A stretch of DNA of 64,000 nt from Planococcus citri (GCF_950023065.1 NC_088677.1:25565230-25629229); one strand, 5' to 3'; positions 51,868 to 60,638 are shown, counted from the stretch's first letter. Notes: a model not told the origin generated them from the sequence alone. Program-made: numbers and translations.

Positions 51868-54800
51868 GGGTTTTTAAGGTCATTGACCGATCAGTATGGC
51901 TTCTCAAGATCATTCATCTGCCTATCTAACCTCTTAAGGTCATTTACCCGTCTGACCGGCCTTTCATGTATCGTATGTTTTCCACTTTGGCTTCTCAAGG
52001 TCGATGACCCATCTGCCTGACCTCTTAAGGTCATCTGGCTTTGAAACAAGGTCACCTAGGAAATCTAGACAAAAAGGTCAGTAACCTTTAGAATCCAGTC
52101 ACTCAGGTCAATAACCTTTATACGCCAGGCAGATCATCAATGTGCATATCTCGGCAGCCTATCAAGGTTGATGACCTCAGTGTCTGACATCTCAAGGTCA
52201 CTGACCTTCTTGTCTAGTTTTCAAAGGTCGTATGTCTGGCCTATCAACGTTATTGGCCCGAGTGACTGGACTCTCAAGGTCACTGATTTTTTTTGTCTAG
52301 ATTTCCTACATCATTAATGTATTTGTACATATCTTTCCAGCCTATCAAGGTTGGTGACCTTGTTGTGTAGTTTTCAAAGGTTGTCTGTCTGGCCTATCAA
52401 GGTTATTGACCTGAGTGAATGTACTCTCAAGGTCACTGACCTTTTTGGTCAAGATTTCATAGGTCATCAATGTGCATATCTTTCCAGCCTATCAAGATTG
52501 GTGACCCGAGTGTCTAACCTTTCAAGGTCAGTGGCCTTGTCTAGTTTTCAAATGTGGTCTGTATGGTTTCTCAAGGTCAATGACCCGTCTGTCTGACCAC
52601 ACAAGGTCATCTGTATACCTATCCAACTTTGAAGGTCCATAAGTGTCTGACTCTCAAGGTCATTGGCCTTCTTGTCTGGTTATCAAAGGTTGTCTGTCTG
52701 GCCTATCAAGGTTATATATTGGCCTGAACAACTGTACTCTCAAGGTGATTGACCTTTTTGGCCTATATTTCATAGGTCATTGATGTGAATATCTTTCCAG
52801 CCTATCAAGGTGATGACCAGGGTGTCTGACTTTTCAAGGTCAGTGACCTTGTTCAGTTTCCAAAGAGCGTCTGCATGGCTTCTCAAATTCAATGACCCGT
52901 CTGTCTGGCCATCAGTCCGTCTGTCTATCTGGCTTCTCAAGGTCATTGATTCCTCAGCAGTCAGCACAGCTTCCCCAAATCGCGACACTCCCCCCCTGCC
53001 CCTTCGATCACAACTAGAGCCCTTTAACATAATCAAAATAAACGGGTAGGTACCTACCAAAAAATTGAAAATTATGTGTGAATGACGGTGTCGTTGGTTA
53101 AATTTTCAAAAAGGGTTGAATTTCAGCTCATTGTTTGAATTCGACCACCACCACCCCCCTCCCCGTTTTGCCTTTTCATCCTCGCAAATACAAAATGAAA
53201 TCAAAAAACATGAAAATATTGAGATACATGATGATTTCCATCAATTCGAGATCACTAAGTTTGATAGTCATCTTCAAAAATAAAAACATAAACATAGTTA
53301 AAAAATAAATTGAAAGCCGAGAAAAATTTTTAAAGACGCGAATGATTTCAAATCAATTTTTAACAAAATTTTAAACAATTTTCACGCCGGCTCAACAATA
53401 TTTACACAATTTTCAATGATTTTGGTGAAATTTAAGTACAATTTTATTTGCTTTTTTGGAAAGTTCTACAACATTTTCAACAATTTTCAGACATTTTTAT
53501 TCAATTTTTTATGCCATTTTGAAATATACATGAACTTGATGTGATCTTATTCAAATTCTTGAACAAATCCTATCAAAAAATATAAATTATTGGGAAAACA
53601 GACAAAAAAATCATTTTTCTGATATCTTTATTATTTTAGTAGATAACAATTTCATATGAATATGAATATCGACTTCCATTAATAATATTCGTTTAATTTA
53701 TGTCCTCCTAAAGCAGAAGAAACAGGCAAAGAAATACCTAAAAATCAACTGCTTATCGAAAGCGACGAAGAACCTCACATAAACATAGGTCCTCATTTCC
53801 AAGCAAACATCGAACCGTGTCGTGAAAACCCCCATCCGGGAAAAATCGTCTCCCACGAAGACCTCGTCTGGGAACCAGCCATCAAGCATGGTATAATGGA
53901 TAACGAGCGTAAGTACCACTTATATTCATGCTGTAAATCGCCTTCATTTCAAATTCATCGCCAAACACCATCGAGTATAGGTATTCGTTTCGTTACTGAT
54001 TTATACATTTTTAAAATTCATTTTCCAGTTGATATGTACCTAGAATTTGCGTGCTGTGCCGCTTTACCAGGAGGAGGACGAAATAAAGAATACGCTTTGC
54101 ATATATTACACCTGTGTCAAGGAAATATTCACGTAAGTCAACTAGAAATTCCTAAATTACGAATGTCCCTATTTAAATTGCGTACAAAATTTGCAATCTT
54201 GAAAAATAAAAAATAAATAAAAATTATTTGTTCATCTCGAAAGAAAAAATAGTCTGCTAAAAACCTACACAAATCTTCACTCTCATAATTCACTTCGAGT
54301 AAAAAACCCCAAAATACATAATAACACTAATTTTACAGGAAGCAGTCTTGAAACTTATGCAACCAAAACTACACGTACCAGCAGATCATCCGCTACTGAC
54401 AAACGATTATTGTGAAAGTGAACCTTGGAGTGCCGAAGAAATCAATATTTTCCAACAATCTATTTTCAAATTCGATAAAAACTTTTCCCGAATATCTCAA
54501 CATGTAAGTATATTAGTTTCAAAGCTCACACTACTTCAATTTCGATGTCTTAATGTACATACATATTCGTGTTAAATTGCTCGATTTCGAAAAAAAAATT
54601 ATAGGTGGGAACTAAAACAGCCAAGCAATGCATTCAGTTCTATTATTTATGGAAGAAAGCTTGTCCAGAAGAATATAAAAGAAGTAGATTGCACTGGAGG
54701 CATTTACGAGAAACTGATCACGATAAAAGTTCGGTTATTCCCACCGGTAATTCGAATGTGAGTATTCGTTAGAATCGAGTTCTGAACTTTATTCATTTAG

Positions 54801-55805
54801 GTTAACTTTAGATTATGTAACCTAGTTTTTTTTCCTTCAATTAAAAATTTTATGCTGTTTAAAAGAAAAATTCAGCCTAAGGGTCCCGACGTCTGTAAAT
54901 TTCTGAATTTCCCACAGGTACAAATTTCTAGATGGGTTTTATAACAATAATTTTAAAAATCCAATTGAGGAGTGAAAATTTCGTAGATAGTTTTTTTTAC
55001 ACTTCTTTAATTATTTCTGTATTTTGATTTTCGAGGTCACTTATTATTCTATGACTTGTTAAGTGATATTTGTGATATTTTCACTGACTGCGAGTTTCTC
55101 AAGTTCAAAAAAATGAGACAAACCCAAAAATTAAATTTTTGAATAATTGATTGGTCATTAAAACTTTTTTTTTTTTTAATAATAATACAGGTGCCAAATG
55201 AAATAGAAGTAATATCGACCACTTTCGATACGAGACCTTTCGCTTGCGAATTTCCAGAATGTTTAGCCGTAAGTAACCCTCAAACACGATGTATTTCAGC
55301 ACCTCCCCCCTCCTAAATTCAATTAATTTTACTTTCTTCTCGCAGAGATTCAATTCACGAGCTGCCCTCAATGGTCACAACAGAATACACGGAGGATCAG
55401 CTGACAGATGGCGTATGGTAACTCCAACACCATTCAGTAGTGGTAACAGTAGCACTGGCAGCTCCGATAATGTGGAAGAGTTTCCTTGTAAATTATGCGG
55501 AAAGTGAGTACCTATTTCCTTCACTCATCGACCAAACCTCGCCATTCAAAACTCATCAATATTCCAAAAAATCTTCCCACAGAGTGTTCAGCAAAATTAA
55601 AAGCAGATCAGCCCATATGAAATCTCATCGACCATCTGAGATGGAACCGAAAAAATCCAAACTTGAGAAACAGCAGCAGCAGCAGCAGCTACAGCAACAG
55701 CAGCAACAACAACAGCAGCAGCAGCAGCAAGAAGCTCAAAAAATCGAAACCTCGACTACGTCATCAGATACTAACAATCGACAAATTTCGTCACCGTTAT
55801 TTTAA
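19362..55805 (+). CDS. C2H2 / ELM2 / SANT corepressor, TRERF1-ZNF541-MIDEAS-like (5' partial, 15 exons seen)
   Basis: ELM2-SANT proteins recruit class I histone deacetylases, and the TRERF1/ZNF541/MIDEAS group scaffolds the mitotic deacetylase complex. Exons: 19362-19713, 39082-39402, 45175-45360, 45444-45654, 45757-46042, 48943-49126, 49652-51003, 51176-51363, 53717-53908, 54029-54132, 54339-54503, 54605-54757, 55191-55268, 55346-55503 and 55583-55805. Every junction is GT-AG with matching phase, giving 1383 residues after a split first codon. Order: a half finger plus C2H2 finger (residues 1-36), a finger with the ALNGHMRLHGG signature (about 259-281), a long disordered part, ELM2 (about 1040-1135), SANT (about 1154-1201), two C-terminal fingers and a poly-Gln tail. 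The first exon opens inside a zinc finger, so at least one upstream exon exists and I did not find it. If it lies left of the window, the KASH gene is nested antisense in an intron. Family is clear; orthology is inferred. Confidence 0.9.
19714..20820. other. Intron sequence
   Basis: Start of the 19.4-kb intron of the TRERF1-like gene. No gene or bounded element is recognised. Confidence 0.4.
20830..21850. repeat. Degenerate TTACCAAAAT array
   Basis: A 10-base word (AATTTACCAA) is repeated many times, with a longer unit of about 70 bp (CCCCAGCAATTTACCAACAT..CAGTAATTTACCAGACATT) recurring at about 21120, 21200 and 21360. Confidence 0.75.
21985..22058 (-). repeat. tRNA-like sequence, probably a SINE head or tRNA relic
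   Basis: On the minus strand a T-arm-like B box (GTGTTCGAATCCC, 22007-21995) lies about 35 bases after an A-box-like TGGTTAGGGTGTG. The stems do not pair well enough for a working tRNA. Just beyond is an inverted repeat (AGCCGTTTGCGAGATAT / ATATCTCGTAAACGGCT, about 22074-22161). Confidence 0.4.
22165..26440. other. Intron sequence, no gene recognised
   Basis: AT-rich sequence with an A run at about 24716-24739. Open frames at 24098 and 24796 have no domain, no splice context and biased composition, so I do not call them genes. Confidence 0.4.
26450..27094 (+). pseudogene. Ty3/gypsy-like integrase relic, 5' part
   Basis: Translated fragments in shifting frames match a retroelement integrase: a zinc-binding end with CFVDKCISC, a core with DHFTKY and, in another frame, FGCPKIVANDNG. 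Frameshifts and stops break it throughout, so it is dead. The C-terminal part resumes at 31752 after 4.6 kb of inserted DNA elements. No LTR was recognised. Confidence 0.75.
27103..27687. mobile_element. hAT-like non-autonomous element, 585 bp
   Basis: The ends are CAGGGTTGCGGAACGATA and, inverted, CAGGGTTGCGGAACAATA. An 8-bp target duplication GTTCTAGA is at 27095-27102 and 27688-27695. The interior is a run of GGTATTGGTTTTCGG-type words with no transposase, echoing the layout of the element at 2235 though the words differ. Confidence 0.9.
28226..28953. mobile_element. Second-level nested hAT-like element, 728 bp
   Basis: The ends CAGTGCCGG and, inverted, CAGTACCGG are flanked by the 8-bp duplication ATTGATAT (28218-28225 and 28954-28961). 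The subterminal C-rich and G-rich runs (near 28261 and 28865) are mutually inverted. It carries a third element inside. Confidence 0.8.
28547..28824. mobile_element. Third-level nested hAT-like element, 278 bp
   Basis: The end CAGTGGTGTGGCCAG and the inverted end CAGTGGAATAGTCAG are flanked by the 8-bp duplication TATTTATT (28539-28546, 28825-28832). Its interior shares TTTTCGCTCTCGCTTCGCTC with the outermost element at about 27907. Confidence 0.7.
29328..30320. mobile_element. TA-flanked MITE with reiterated GGGTTAGATGCC motif, 993 bp
   Basis: Perfect inverted ends (GGGTGGTTGCGGGTTAGATG) are flanked by TA at 29326-29327 and 30321-30322. The terminal word GGGTTAGATGCC, or its GGGATAGATGCC variant, recurs about ten times inside in both orientations, clustered at 29338-29370, 29540-29615, 29905-29945 and 30285-30315. 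No coding frame. Confidence 0.85.
30335..30821 (+). mobile_element. tRNA-derived SINE with 13-bp target duplication
   Basis: The A box TGGCATAGTGG (about 30342) fits the pol III consensus exactly and the B box GGATCAAATCC (about 30387) has one mismatch. The tail is a (GAC/GAN)n run (about 30770-30820). The direct repeat AATCAGTTGCTTA flanks it at 30322-30334 and 30822-30834. It landed beside the right end of the MITE. Confidence 0.85.
31179..31440. mobile_element. Small inverted-repeat element, about 262 bp
   Basis: Perfect inverted ends of at least 25 bp begin TTGAGGAGCGATATTCCAAA. The interior holds a further copy of the TTCCAAAACGC word at about 31240. The target duplication is unclear (an imperfect TGCAAGAA / TTGCAAAAGAA). 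Confidence 0.7.
31752..32165 (+). pseudogene. Ty3/gypsy-like integrase relic, C-terminal part
   Basis: Fragments such as LPENLYQIISENQQ, DLVFVKNRVISNKEK and the stretch around LANQWKRPYQTIEE fit the integrase C-terminal region, whose GPY/F module follows a DLV-x-VKN segment. It continues the relic that breaks off at 27094. Several stops and frame shifts are present. Confidence 0.7.
32200..35290. other. Intron sequence, no gene recognised
   Basis: From about 32430 to 34700 the sequence looks single-copy with many TCG and CGA words, and could hold regulatory elements of the TRERF1-like gene. No coding signal. Confidence 0.35.
36180..36840 (-). pseudogene. Non-LTR retrotransposon RNase H relic (Jockey/R1-type)
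   Basis: On the minus strand the fragments SDSLSSLISIQNIF, YTPSHVGIEGNEIIDTYAK and later PCQFCENEPTSIQHLLFTCP are the RNase H and C-terminal cysteine region of Jockey- or R1-like elements. In-frame stops show it is dead. The 3' end runs into A-rich sequence (T-rich on plus, about 36150). Confidence 0.8.
36977..37893. mobile_element. TA-flanked MITE with reiterated GGGGTAATTCCGAT motif, 917 bp
   Basis: The inverted ends AGGTAAAGTGGGGTAATTCC are flanked by TA at 36975-36976 and 37894-37895. The GGGGTAATTCCGA word occurs about seven times in both orientations (36985, 37175-37210, 37240, 37500, 37855-37885). It has no coding frame and the same design as the unrelated MITE at 29328. Confidence 0.87.
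37900..39081. other. Intron sequence
   Basis: Tail of the A/T satellite followed by ordinary AT-rich intron up to the exon at 39082. Nothing further recognised. Confidence 0.4.
39082..39402 (+). CDS. TRERF1-like gene: second visible exon (107 codons)
   Basis: A phase 0-0 exon lies between TATAATTACAG and CAG|GTAATT, 19.4 kb downstream of the previous exon. It encodes a short helical stretch (LTQEQLHLIEQIINEQRKKL) followed by a Ser/Thr/Gln-rich tail. No known domain is visible. Frame continuity on both sides is the main support. Confidence 0.75.
39403..45174. other. 5.8-kb intron of the TRERF1-like gene
   Basis: AT-rich with T runs (40810-41140) and a G run near 43655. The open frame at 40655-41143 is a poly-Phe/Ser translation of a T-rich tract and not a gene. 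No bounded element recognised. Confidence 0.45.
45175..45360 (+). CDS. TRERF1-like gene: C2H2 finger exon with ALNGHMRLHGG
   Basis: This phase 0-0 exon between AAATTTCAG and AAG|GTAAAA encodes a C2H2 finger (CNLCHRKF...ALNGHMRLH) followed by GGYFKK. The ALNGH-M/N-R-x-HGG pattern recurs in the C-terminal finger at 55346-55503 and is typical of TRERF1-type proteins. The first half is low-complexity (Asn, Lys, Ser). Confidence 0.88.
45444..45654 (+). CDS. TRERF1-like gene: exon 45444-45654
   Basis: The exon starts after TTATACAG in phase 0 and ends in phase 1 (CTTG|GTAAGT), 83 bp after the finger exon. It encodes a lysine-rich, probably disordered stretch with a predicted short helix (SVRALIEEKIIQKR). 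No domain is recognised. Confidence 0.8.
45757..46042 (+). CDS. TRERF1-like gene: exon 45757-46042
   Basis: The exon runs from CTATTTCAG to CAAAG|GTTGGT, an uncommon but valid GT donor that gives the right phase for the exon at 48943. It opens with TVTIKEEESSEDP, which resembles a sumoylation or acidic motif (IKEE), then a Pro/Ser-rich stretch and a helix (EETLMFNELLLKRVHQ). It ends in a Ser-rich basic segment (KRASSDPGTMSH). Confidence 0.75.
46043..48942. other. 2.9-kb intron of the TRERF1-like gene
   Basis: No gene. ATCGATATT words cluster at 47205-47300 and 47545-47610 with TAGTGTT / TAGTGGTGTT in inverted positions outside, perhaps a decayed inverted-repeat element. Confidence 0.4.
48943..49126 (+). 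CDS. TRERF1-like gene: exon 48943-49126
   Basis: The acceptor TTGGATTTTCAG and donor GAG|GTAAGG bound an exon that completes the split Ser codon from the previous exon and ends in phase 0. It encodes an acidic Asn/Gln-rich stretch with aromatic residues (AYLDVYQNQNGQYF), of the kind seen in activation or coregulator regions. No fold is recognised. Confidence 0.78.
49202..49567. repeat. GATC-rich intron segment
   Basis: By my count 18 GATC sites fall in about 365 bp, many as overlapping GATCTGATCAGATC palindromes. The segment lies wholly in the intron between the exons at 48943 and 49652. Confidence 0.7.
49652..51003 (+). CDS. TRERF1-like gene: large 450-codon exon with internal repeats
   Basis: This is the longest exon (1352 bp), from TTTACAG to ACTAA|GTAAGT. 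The first 200 codons are Ser/Pro/Gln-rich and disordered (SPASPSPLSVTPEPSP). From about 50432 to 50990 comes a degenerate repeat of 14 units, each with alternating hydrophobic residues and an acidic tail, such as NITLHSE, HVVLHSD, NVIIQSN and NLTFHTE, spaced mostly 8-13 residues. A Gly/Ser linker (GGGSGGGS) interrupts it. I know of no named domain with this pattern. GC content here is clearly higher than in the surrounding introns. Confidence 0.9.
51176..51363 (+). CDS. TRERF1-like gene: exon 51176-51363, before ELM2
   Basis: The exon follows TTATTGCAG, completes a split Asn codon and ends in phase 1 (AGAG|GTAATT). It is basic and Ser-rich with several histidines (LRVHRHSSHMLHY), then a Pro/Asn stretch containing GLYWQATL. 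It leads into the ELM2 exon. Confidence 0.8.
51640..51868. repeat. Microsatellites (TTTCA)n and (TGTC)n
   Basis: A short ATTTC/TTTCA run at about 51640-51665 and a TGTC run at about 51796-51868, interrupted once, directly precede the TCAAGGTCA array. Confidence 0.85.
51725..52960. promoter_or_regulatory. Array of nuclear-receptor half-sites and IR-1 palindromes
   Basis: About 25 units of a degenerate minisatellite each carry an AGGTCA-like half-site. The extended site TCAAGGTCA is exact at 52192, 52274, 52427, 52522, 52571, 52654, 52834 and 52937. Full AGGTCA-N-TGACCT palindromes stand at 52195-52207, 52430-52442 and 52837-52849. TCAAGGTCA is the classical FTZ-F1/SF-1 site and the palindrome matches EcR/USP response elements. 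It lies in the intron just before the ELM2 exons. Regulatory activity is inferred; the array could also be a neutral repeat. Confidence 0.55.
53061..53716. other. Intron sequence before the ELM2 exon
   Basis: AT-rich, with no repeats or coding signal that I can define. Confidence 0.4.
53717..54132 (+). CDS. TRERF1-like gene: ELM2 domain exons
   Basis: Two exons, 53717-53908 and 54029-54132, are separated by a 120-bp intron with matched phase 1. They encode an ELM2 domain: the start INIGPHFQANI, then DLVWEP, and a helical end (YLEFACCAALPGGGRNKEYA, then LHILHLCQGNIH). In the family this surface dimerises and, with SANT, wraps a class I histone deacetylase. The GGG turn and the xALHxLHxxxGN helix match ELM2 of TRERF1-type proteins well. 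Confidence 0.93.
54339..54757 (+). CDS. TRERF1-like gene: end of ELM2 and SANT domain exons
   Basis: Exons 54339-54503 and 54605-54757 complete ELM2 (EAVLKLMQP) and encode a SANT/Myb-like domain. It has three helices with the expected aromatics: EPWSAEEINIFQQSIFKF, then KNFSRISQHV, then TAKQCIQFYYLWKKA. The spacing and the QC-x-x-FYYxWKK end are classical for SANT next to ELM2. In relatives this pair binds the deacetylase through an inositol phosphate. Confidence 0.94.
55191..55503 (+). CDS. TRERF1-like gene: split C2H2 finger exons
   Basis: Exons 55191-55268 and 55346-55503 share one C2H2 finger. The cysteine half (FACEFPECLA, C-x4-C) is in the first and the histidine half (RFNSRAALNGHNRIHGG) in the second. 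A Ser/Gly/Thr linker follows, then the cysteine half of the last finger (FPCKLCGK). Donors are GCC|GTAAGT and GGAAA|GTGAGT. Confidence 0.9.
55583..55805 (+). CDS. TRERF1-like gene: last exon, final finger and poly-Gln tail
   Basis: After TTCCCACAG the exon completes the last C2H2 finger (KVFSKIKSRSAHMKSH). A basic stretch follows, then a Gln run (about 20 residues, one Leu) coded by mixed CAG/CAA at about 55671-55731, then a Ser/Thr-rich end and TAA at 55803-55805. Interrupted CAG/CAA coding suggests a tolerated, fairly stable repeat. Confidence 0.9.
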
Positions 55806-56490
55806 AAAAATTAATAATTATATGTGTGATAATGCTAAAAGTAAATCTAATATCTTCCTTTCCTTGCTCATCCTTTTGCTTTCGTAGTAAATTCTATTTT
55901 TACTTTTGTTTTCCTCGTTTTGTTTTGTTTTTTGTTCTTTTTTTTTTTTAATTCCTTTATTTATTTTTAAAAAAATATATAATTATTAGCAAAATAATAC
56001 ACGAACATAATCTTTAGTACGACTGTTTTGATAATTTTTTCTCATCCTGTTGTGATCTCAAATGTCATTTTAGTTTTTATTCCATTTTTTTCCTGTTTTG
56101 TTTTCCTGATGTCTTTAGTTTTTACCTCTCGATAACGTTATATAATTTATAGTTTTAATTTATTTAATTTGAGATGGAAAAAAAAATATTAAGAAAAGAA
56201 AGCAATATTAGAATACTGATGAAATAAAATTTCTTTTATAATAGTTTGATTATTTATGTACCTAATAGTGTTATTATTGTTTCCTCTTTATGTATTTAAT
56301 TTGGCGTGCATTTGTCCTGAACCCAGTCATTAAACCTTAAGTCTCTTTAAAAGCAACGTGACGAACAAGGCCTAAATGTATGTATGTGTTTCTTTTTGTT
56401 TTTGTTTTTTTTTTTCAGTATACTGTATTTTTAGTTCCCTTTATAAAGCAATAAGATATACCAAAACATAAATAAAAGGTTGTGTGATTT
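55806..56490 (+). other. Probable 3' UTR of the TRERF1-like gene
   Basis: This T-rich sequence follows the stop codon directly. Canonical AATAAA signals occur at 56223-56228 and 56471-56476, and either could end the transcript. No other gene is visible here. Confidence 0.55.
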
Positions 56491-58529
56491 TTTATCCCTA
56501 ATTAATGTATTGTTATTGTTATAAATTTCATAGAAATTCTCACATAATAAAAAAATGTTCCTTAAGATTTTTGGGGAAAAAATTTACAATAAAAATGTAC
56601 ATAGGTTTGTAGACAAAGTACCCCATTTTGCTTTTTTTTAGACGCATTATAAATAATAATTTTTTGTTGATTAATGTTTTTTTTTCTAACGTACCTACCA
56701 AAAATGATTTTCTTAGTAAATGTAAAATTTTGGCAATACTTTCTTTCTTAATCAATTTTTAATAGATTATAAAATTTTTAACAGAATTGACAATCGGGCA
56801 AAGCAGGGTTAATAAAATGCGTAGTATCACTACGAGGGAGATATATAGCGACTTACTATGCATTGTTTTTTGAGAAAAAAAAATAGCAACAACTTCTATA
56901 CGTATAAAAATACACGAATACAATGTTTAGAATATCGAGAAAAATAATCCCATCATCCGTGCAACAAAAACACAAGTCCATCTAGTATCGCAATTCATCC
57001 AAATACCTATCAACGTTTCATTAAATTGACAATCAATTTCCTTCCATATTATTATCAAATTATCACGGCCTAATAATTTTTTTAATTTCAAGAATCGACG
57101 AAACAACTGCAAATATACGATGAAATTTCTCGAAAAAAATTAACATTTCGAGCTCATCTTACCTATACCTACTTATAACAATATACAAAATAAGATACAT
57201 ATCGAATAATAATGGCCAAGCTTATTCAAGGAAAAAAAATCAATTCCCCGCTACCTATGCAATTTTAAGGACCATCATTGGTGGAAAAAAAATGGTTGGA
57301 AGGTAATAATTGAGATTTTCAAAAATGCTCAAACGACTGGTATTGAATTTTTATTGAAAAATTGTAAGTATTATGTGTAGGTTGAATGTACTTCTTTACC
57401 TTTACTTCTTTTCAGAATCTTCCTAATTGTTTTTAATTGTGCCAAATGTTGTGATTCATTTGATTTTTTTCGCTGTTAATACATGATCCATTACCTTTTT
57501 ATTTTTTATAAAAACGTGTAAATTACTATGTTTCGTAGGTGTGTTTGTTTTTTTTTTGTTTTTTTTTTAAATGTTTCTGAAAAATGTTGTATTTTTAAAA
57601 AACAAAACGATCGATTTATACTATTACAACGTATCTCATGTATATTTAATTTTAAATCCAAACTAGGTATTGTACTACGATTGTATCACTTCAGAAGAAT
57701 TTTTCAATCACTCAAACAAATCTTACGTACACGTTAGCAATATTTTTTTAAAAATTAAAATCGAAACGTGAAATTTTGATTTTTCTTATATGTACCTATC
57801 TACGTACGACTGTACTTATTCGTGATTGAAAGACAATTTTGTAACGAAATAATGATAGAATTTGATCAGATAATGATGATTTTTTTTCAAATATCTCCAA
57901 GTGTCTTTTGTAAAGGTATTAAAAATGAGAATGGTCTTTCAATGACGAATAGTTGAGTCAAAAAAAAAAGTGTAATGCCTAAAGAACGTGAGACGAGCTC
58001 TTTTTTCTTCGTGACATTTTTGTTATTGTATAGATTAGTTACTCGTTAATATTCATATTTTCCCCCTTTTTTTCCTTTTTTTGATGTTTTAGAGTAGTAA
58101 AAATAAATGTTTGTTGTTGTGCTTGCAAATTCATTTTTGAAGAAGAAAAAATGTTTTCTCGAATGGGTATTTGAAACGAATGATTACGAATATGTTTTTC
58201 AAGTATATTCAAAAATTTGTGTATAGGTACAAATTGTCGCACTTATTTTGAGATCGACAAATCTAAAATACATTGTCACAGCAATACTTATACCTACTGG
58301 TGAGAACTGACAGGTGATCAAACCCCAAAATGACAACGATGAGTCTGTCACTAACATTTAGGCGCTTTAATTTTTCGTAATGACAAATTTTTAAAAAATT
58401 TATTAATGTTTTTAATTTCTTGGTAGGCAAGTAATTCAACACATGAAAATGGGTTGAAATCTTGTAATAACTAAATAAAGTGCCATCATTGACAAACTGG
58501 AAAAAAAATTGACTTTTTAAACACTATTT
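56491..58529. other. Intergenic AT-rich sequence
   Basis: Between the TRERF1-like gene and the repeat at 58530. No coding signal seen. Confidence 0.4.
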
Positions 58530-59470
58530 GAAAGTATCAAAAATCTACTGGAGGCTCCAAAATTTTTCAAAAAGTTGCTGGAGGCTCCAAAACGACTTGA
58601 AATTAACCTGCAGTCGACGTCACAGCGTATTGTAATTAGTTTGCAGAGTGAATTTCGACTTTTTGAACTCTATTTAAAAGTTTCAAAAATCTACTGGAGG
58701 CTCCAAAAATTTTCAAAAAATTGCTGGAGGCTCCAAAACGACTTGAAATTAACCTCCAGTCGACGTCACAGCGTATTGTATACATAATTAGTTTTCAGAG
58801 TGAATTTCGATTTTTTAAACACTATTTGAAAGTTTCAAAAATCTACTGGAGGCTCCAAAAATTTTCTGGAGGCTCCAAAACGACTCGAAATTCACCTGCA
58901 GTCGACGTCACAGCGTATTGTATACATAATTAGTTTTCAGAGTGAATTTCGATTTTTTAAACACTATTTGAAAGTTTCAAAAACCTACTGGAGGCTCCAA
59001 AAATTTTCAAAAATTTTCTGGAGGCTCCAAAACGACTCGAAATTTACCTGCAGTCGACGTCACAGCGTATTGTATACATAATTAGTTTTCAGAGTGAATT
59101 TCGATTTTTTAAACACTATTTGAAAGTTTCAAAAATCTACTGGAGGCTCCAAAAATTTTCAAAAACTTGCTGGAGGCTCCAAAACGACTTGAAATTGACC
59201 TCCAGTCGACGTCACAGCGTATTGTAATTAGTTTCCAAAAATCGAAAAATGCACTTTAGCACTTGAAATTTTGGCTGGTGATGAATTTTCATGCTCTTTT
59301 GACCTAACTTTGGCCAGCTCAAATAATTTCGCTTAAATTAAAATGACCGCCATTTTGTTAGCAGACTCAACTTTTTTTGACAAGTTGTATTCGAAATGTT
59401 CCTTAAGATGTCTCTTTTAAGAAAAAAGTTGTCACAGAGGATCGACGGAGGACATTCTACAGAAAAAATT
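58530..59470. mobile_element. One-armed relative of the foldback element
   Basis: Five direct units of about 148 bp, with CTACTGGAGGCTCCAAAA at 58545, 58691, 58843, 58984 and 59138. Then a non-repeated end (59240-59450) that matches the right end of the element at 8561-10380 (ATCGAAAAA..GCAC, ATGACCGCCATTTT, TTTTAAGAAAAAAGTTG). The opposite arm is absent. Confidence 0.78.
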
Positions 59471-60518
59471 TCAAAAAAATCGCCGACCCTCCTTACCACT
59501 TCATGGTCGAAGTGACGTGGAATGGCCCCTATATGGCATCAAAACTGATTGAATTTATTGCATGATAAAAAACTCTGAAACAAATAATCATATTAAAAAT
59601 TAAAAATCACTGATAATTACGAAAAATTGAAGAGTTTCAGAAAATCGCTGAATACATACCTACCTAGTATGTACTTCTACCTATCTACGTTCGAATGTCG
59701 AAACATTGTTTAATTTATAAATCTTTGAAACATTGTGAAAGGCATCAATCAAATTGAAACATGGGCACAAAAAATTGGACAAAAGTTATCAAAATGGTAC
59801 CTATGAAAATCGGGTTAAAAAAAAAACAAAAAAAAACTGCACAACGTTTGATAAAATTATTAAAATTGATGAAATTAAGCAAAACTTGCACAAGAAACCT
59901 CTCACGAATGAAGACTTGTTAAAATTACACTAAAAATTGAAACCACGAATACGAAACAAGACTATTCAGAACTCAAAAGTAAAAAAATATCTCGGAATTT
60001 GAGCAAAAGCTTTGCATTGTAATCTCCTTAATCATTAGCGTATTAAAAATTGTCAAAATTTTATGAAATAATATCAAAATGGAATAAAAATTTAAGGTAT
60101 GTAGTATGTACATAATATAAAAAGGTACATAAATATTAGGTACGAAATCACAAAAAATCTGTAAAATATTATTAAAAATCACCTGAACTTTCAGTTTATT
60201 TGAAAAAAATTTAGGTACAAATTGCATATAGAAGATCGAAGTTGAAGAAATTCACGAAATTGTTTTCCCAAGAACAGAAGATCTGCCCCCTACCCCCCTT
60301 CCTCTGTACAGCATCCCGCGAATGAACATTTTCTGATTTATCTTCGAAATGGTAACACTGATTCGATCTTATCTCAATCTCATGTTTGATAACGAATTTA
60401 CAACATAAACAACAATTTAAAAATTAAAAATAATCAGAAAATCGAGAATCTTTGATGAATTATCACGATTTAGATTATTTTAATGCATTTCTAATGAAAG
60501 TTACATCAATTTTTCAAA
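59471..60518. other. Upstream region of the ZAD gene
   Basis: Should contain the promoter and 5' UTR. The sequence near 60340-60518 is more complex, but no clear core motif is seen. Confidence 0.3.
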
Positions 60519-60638
60519 ATGCACAACGAACATTGTCGTTTATGTGGCAATCAGAATAACGAAAAGTTAGACATTTTTAGCGAAATCTGTTCAAACAAAA
60601 AGCTCGAGTCGAAAATTAGAGAAATCGTTCGTTTAAAT
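60519..60638 (+). CDS. ZAD gene: first exon, first half of ZAD
   Basis: The 40-codon exon starts MHNEHCRLCG and ends LN|GTGAGT, joining in phase 0 to ILPEDPLPKTVCVSC at 60781. It supplies the first CxxC pair of the ZAD zinc site. It is too short for a simple ORF search, but the motif is diagnostic. Confidence 0.93.
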
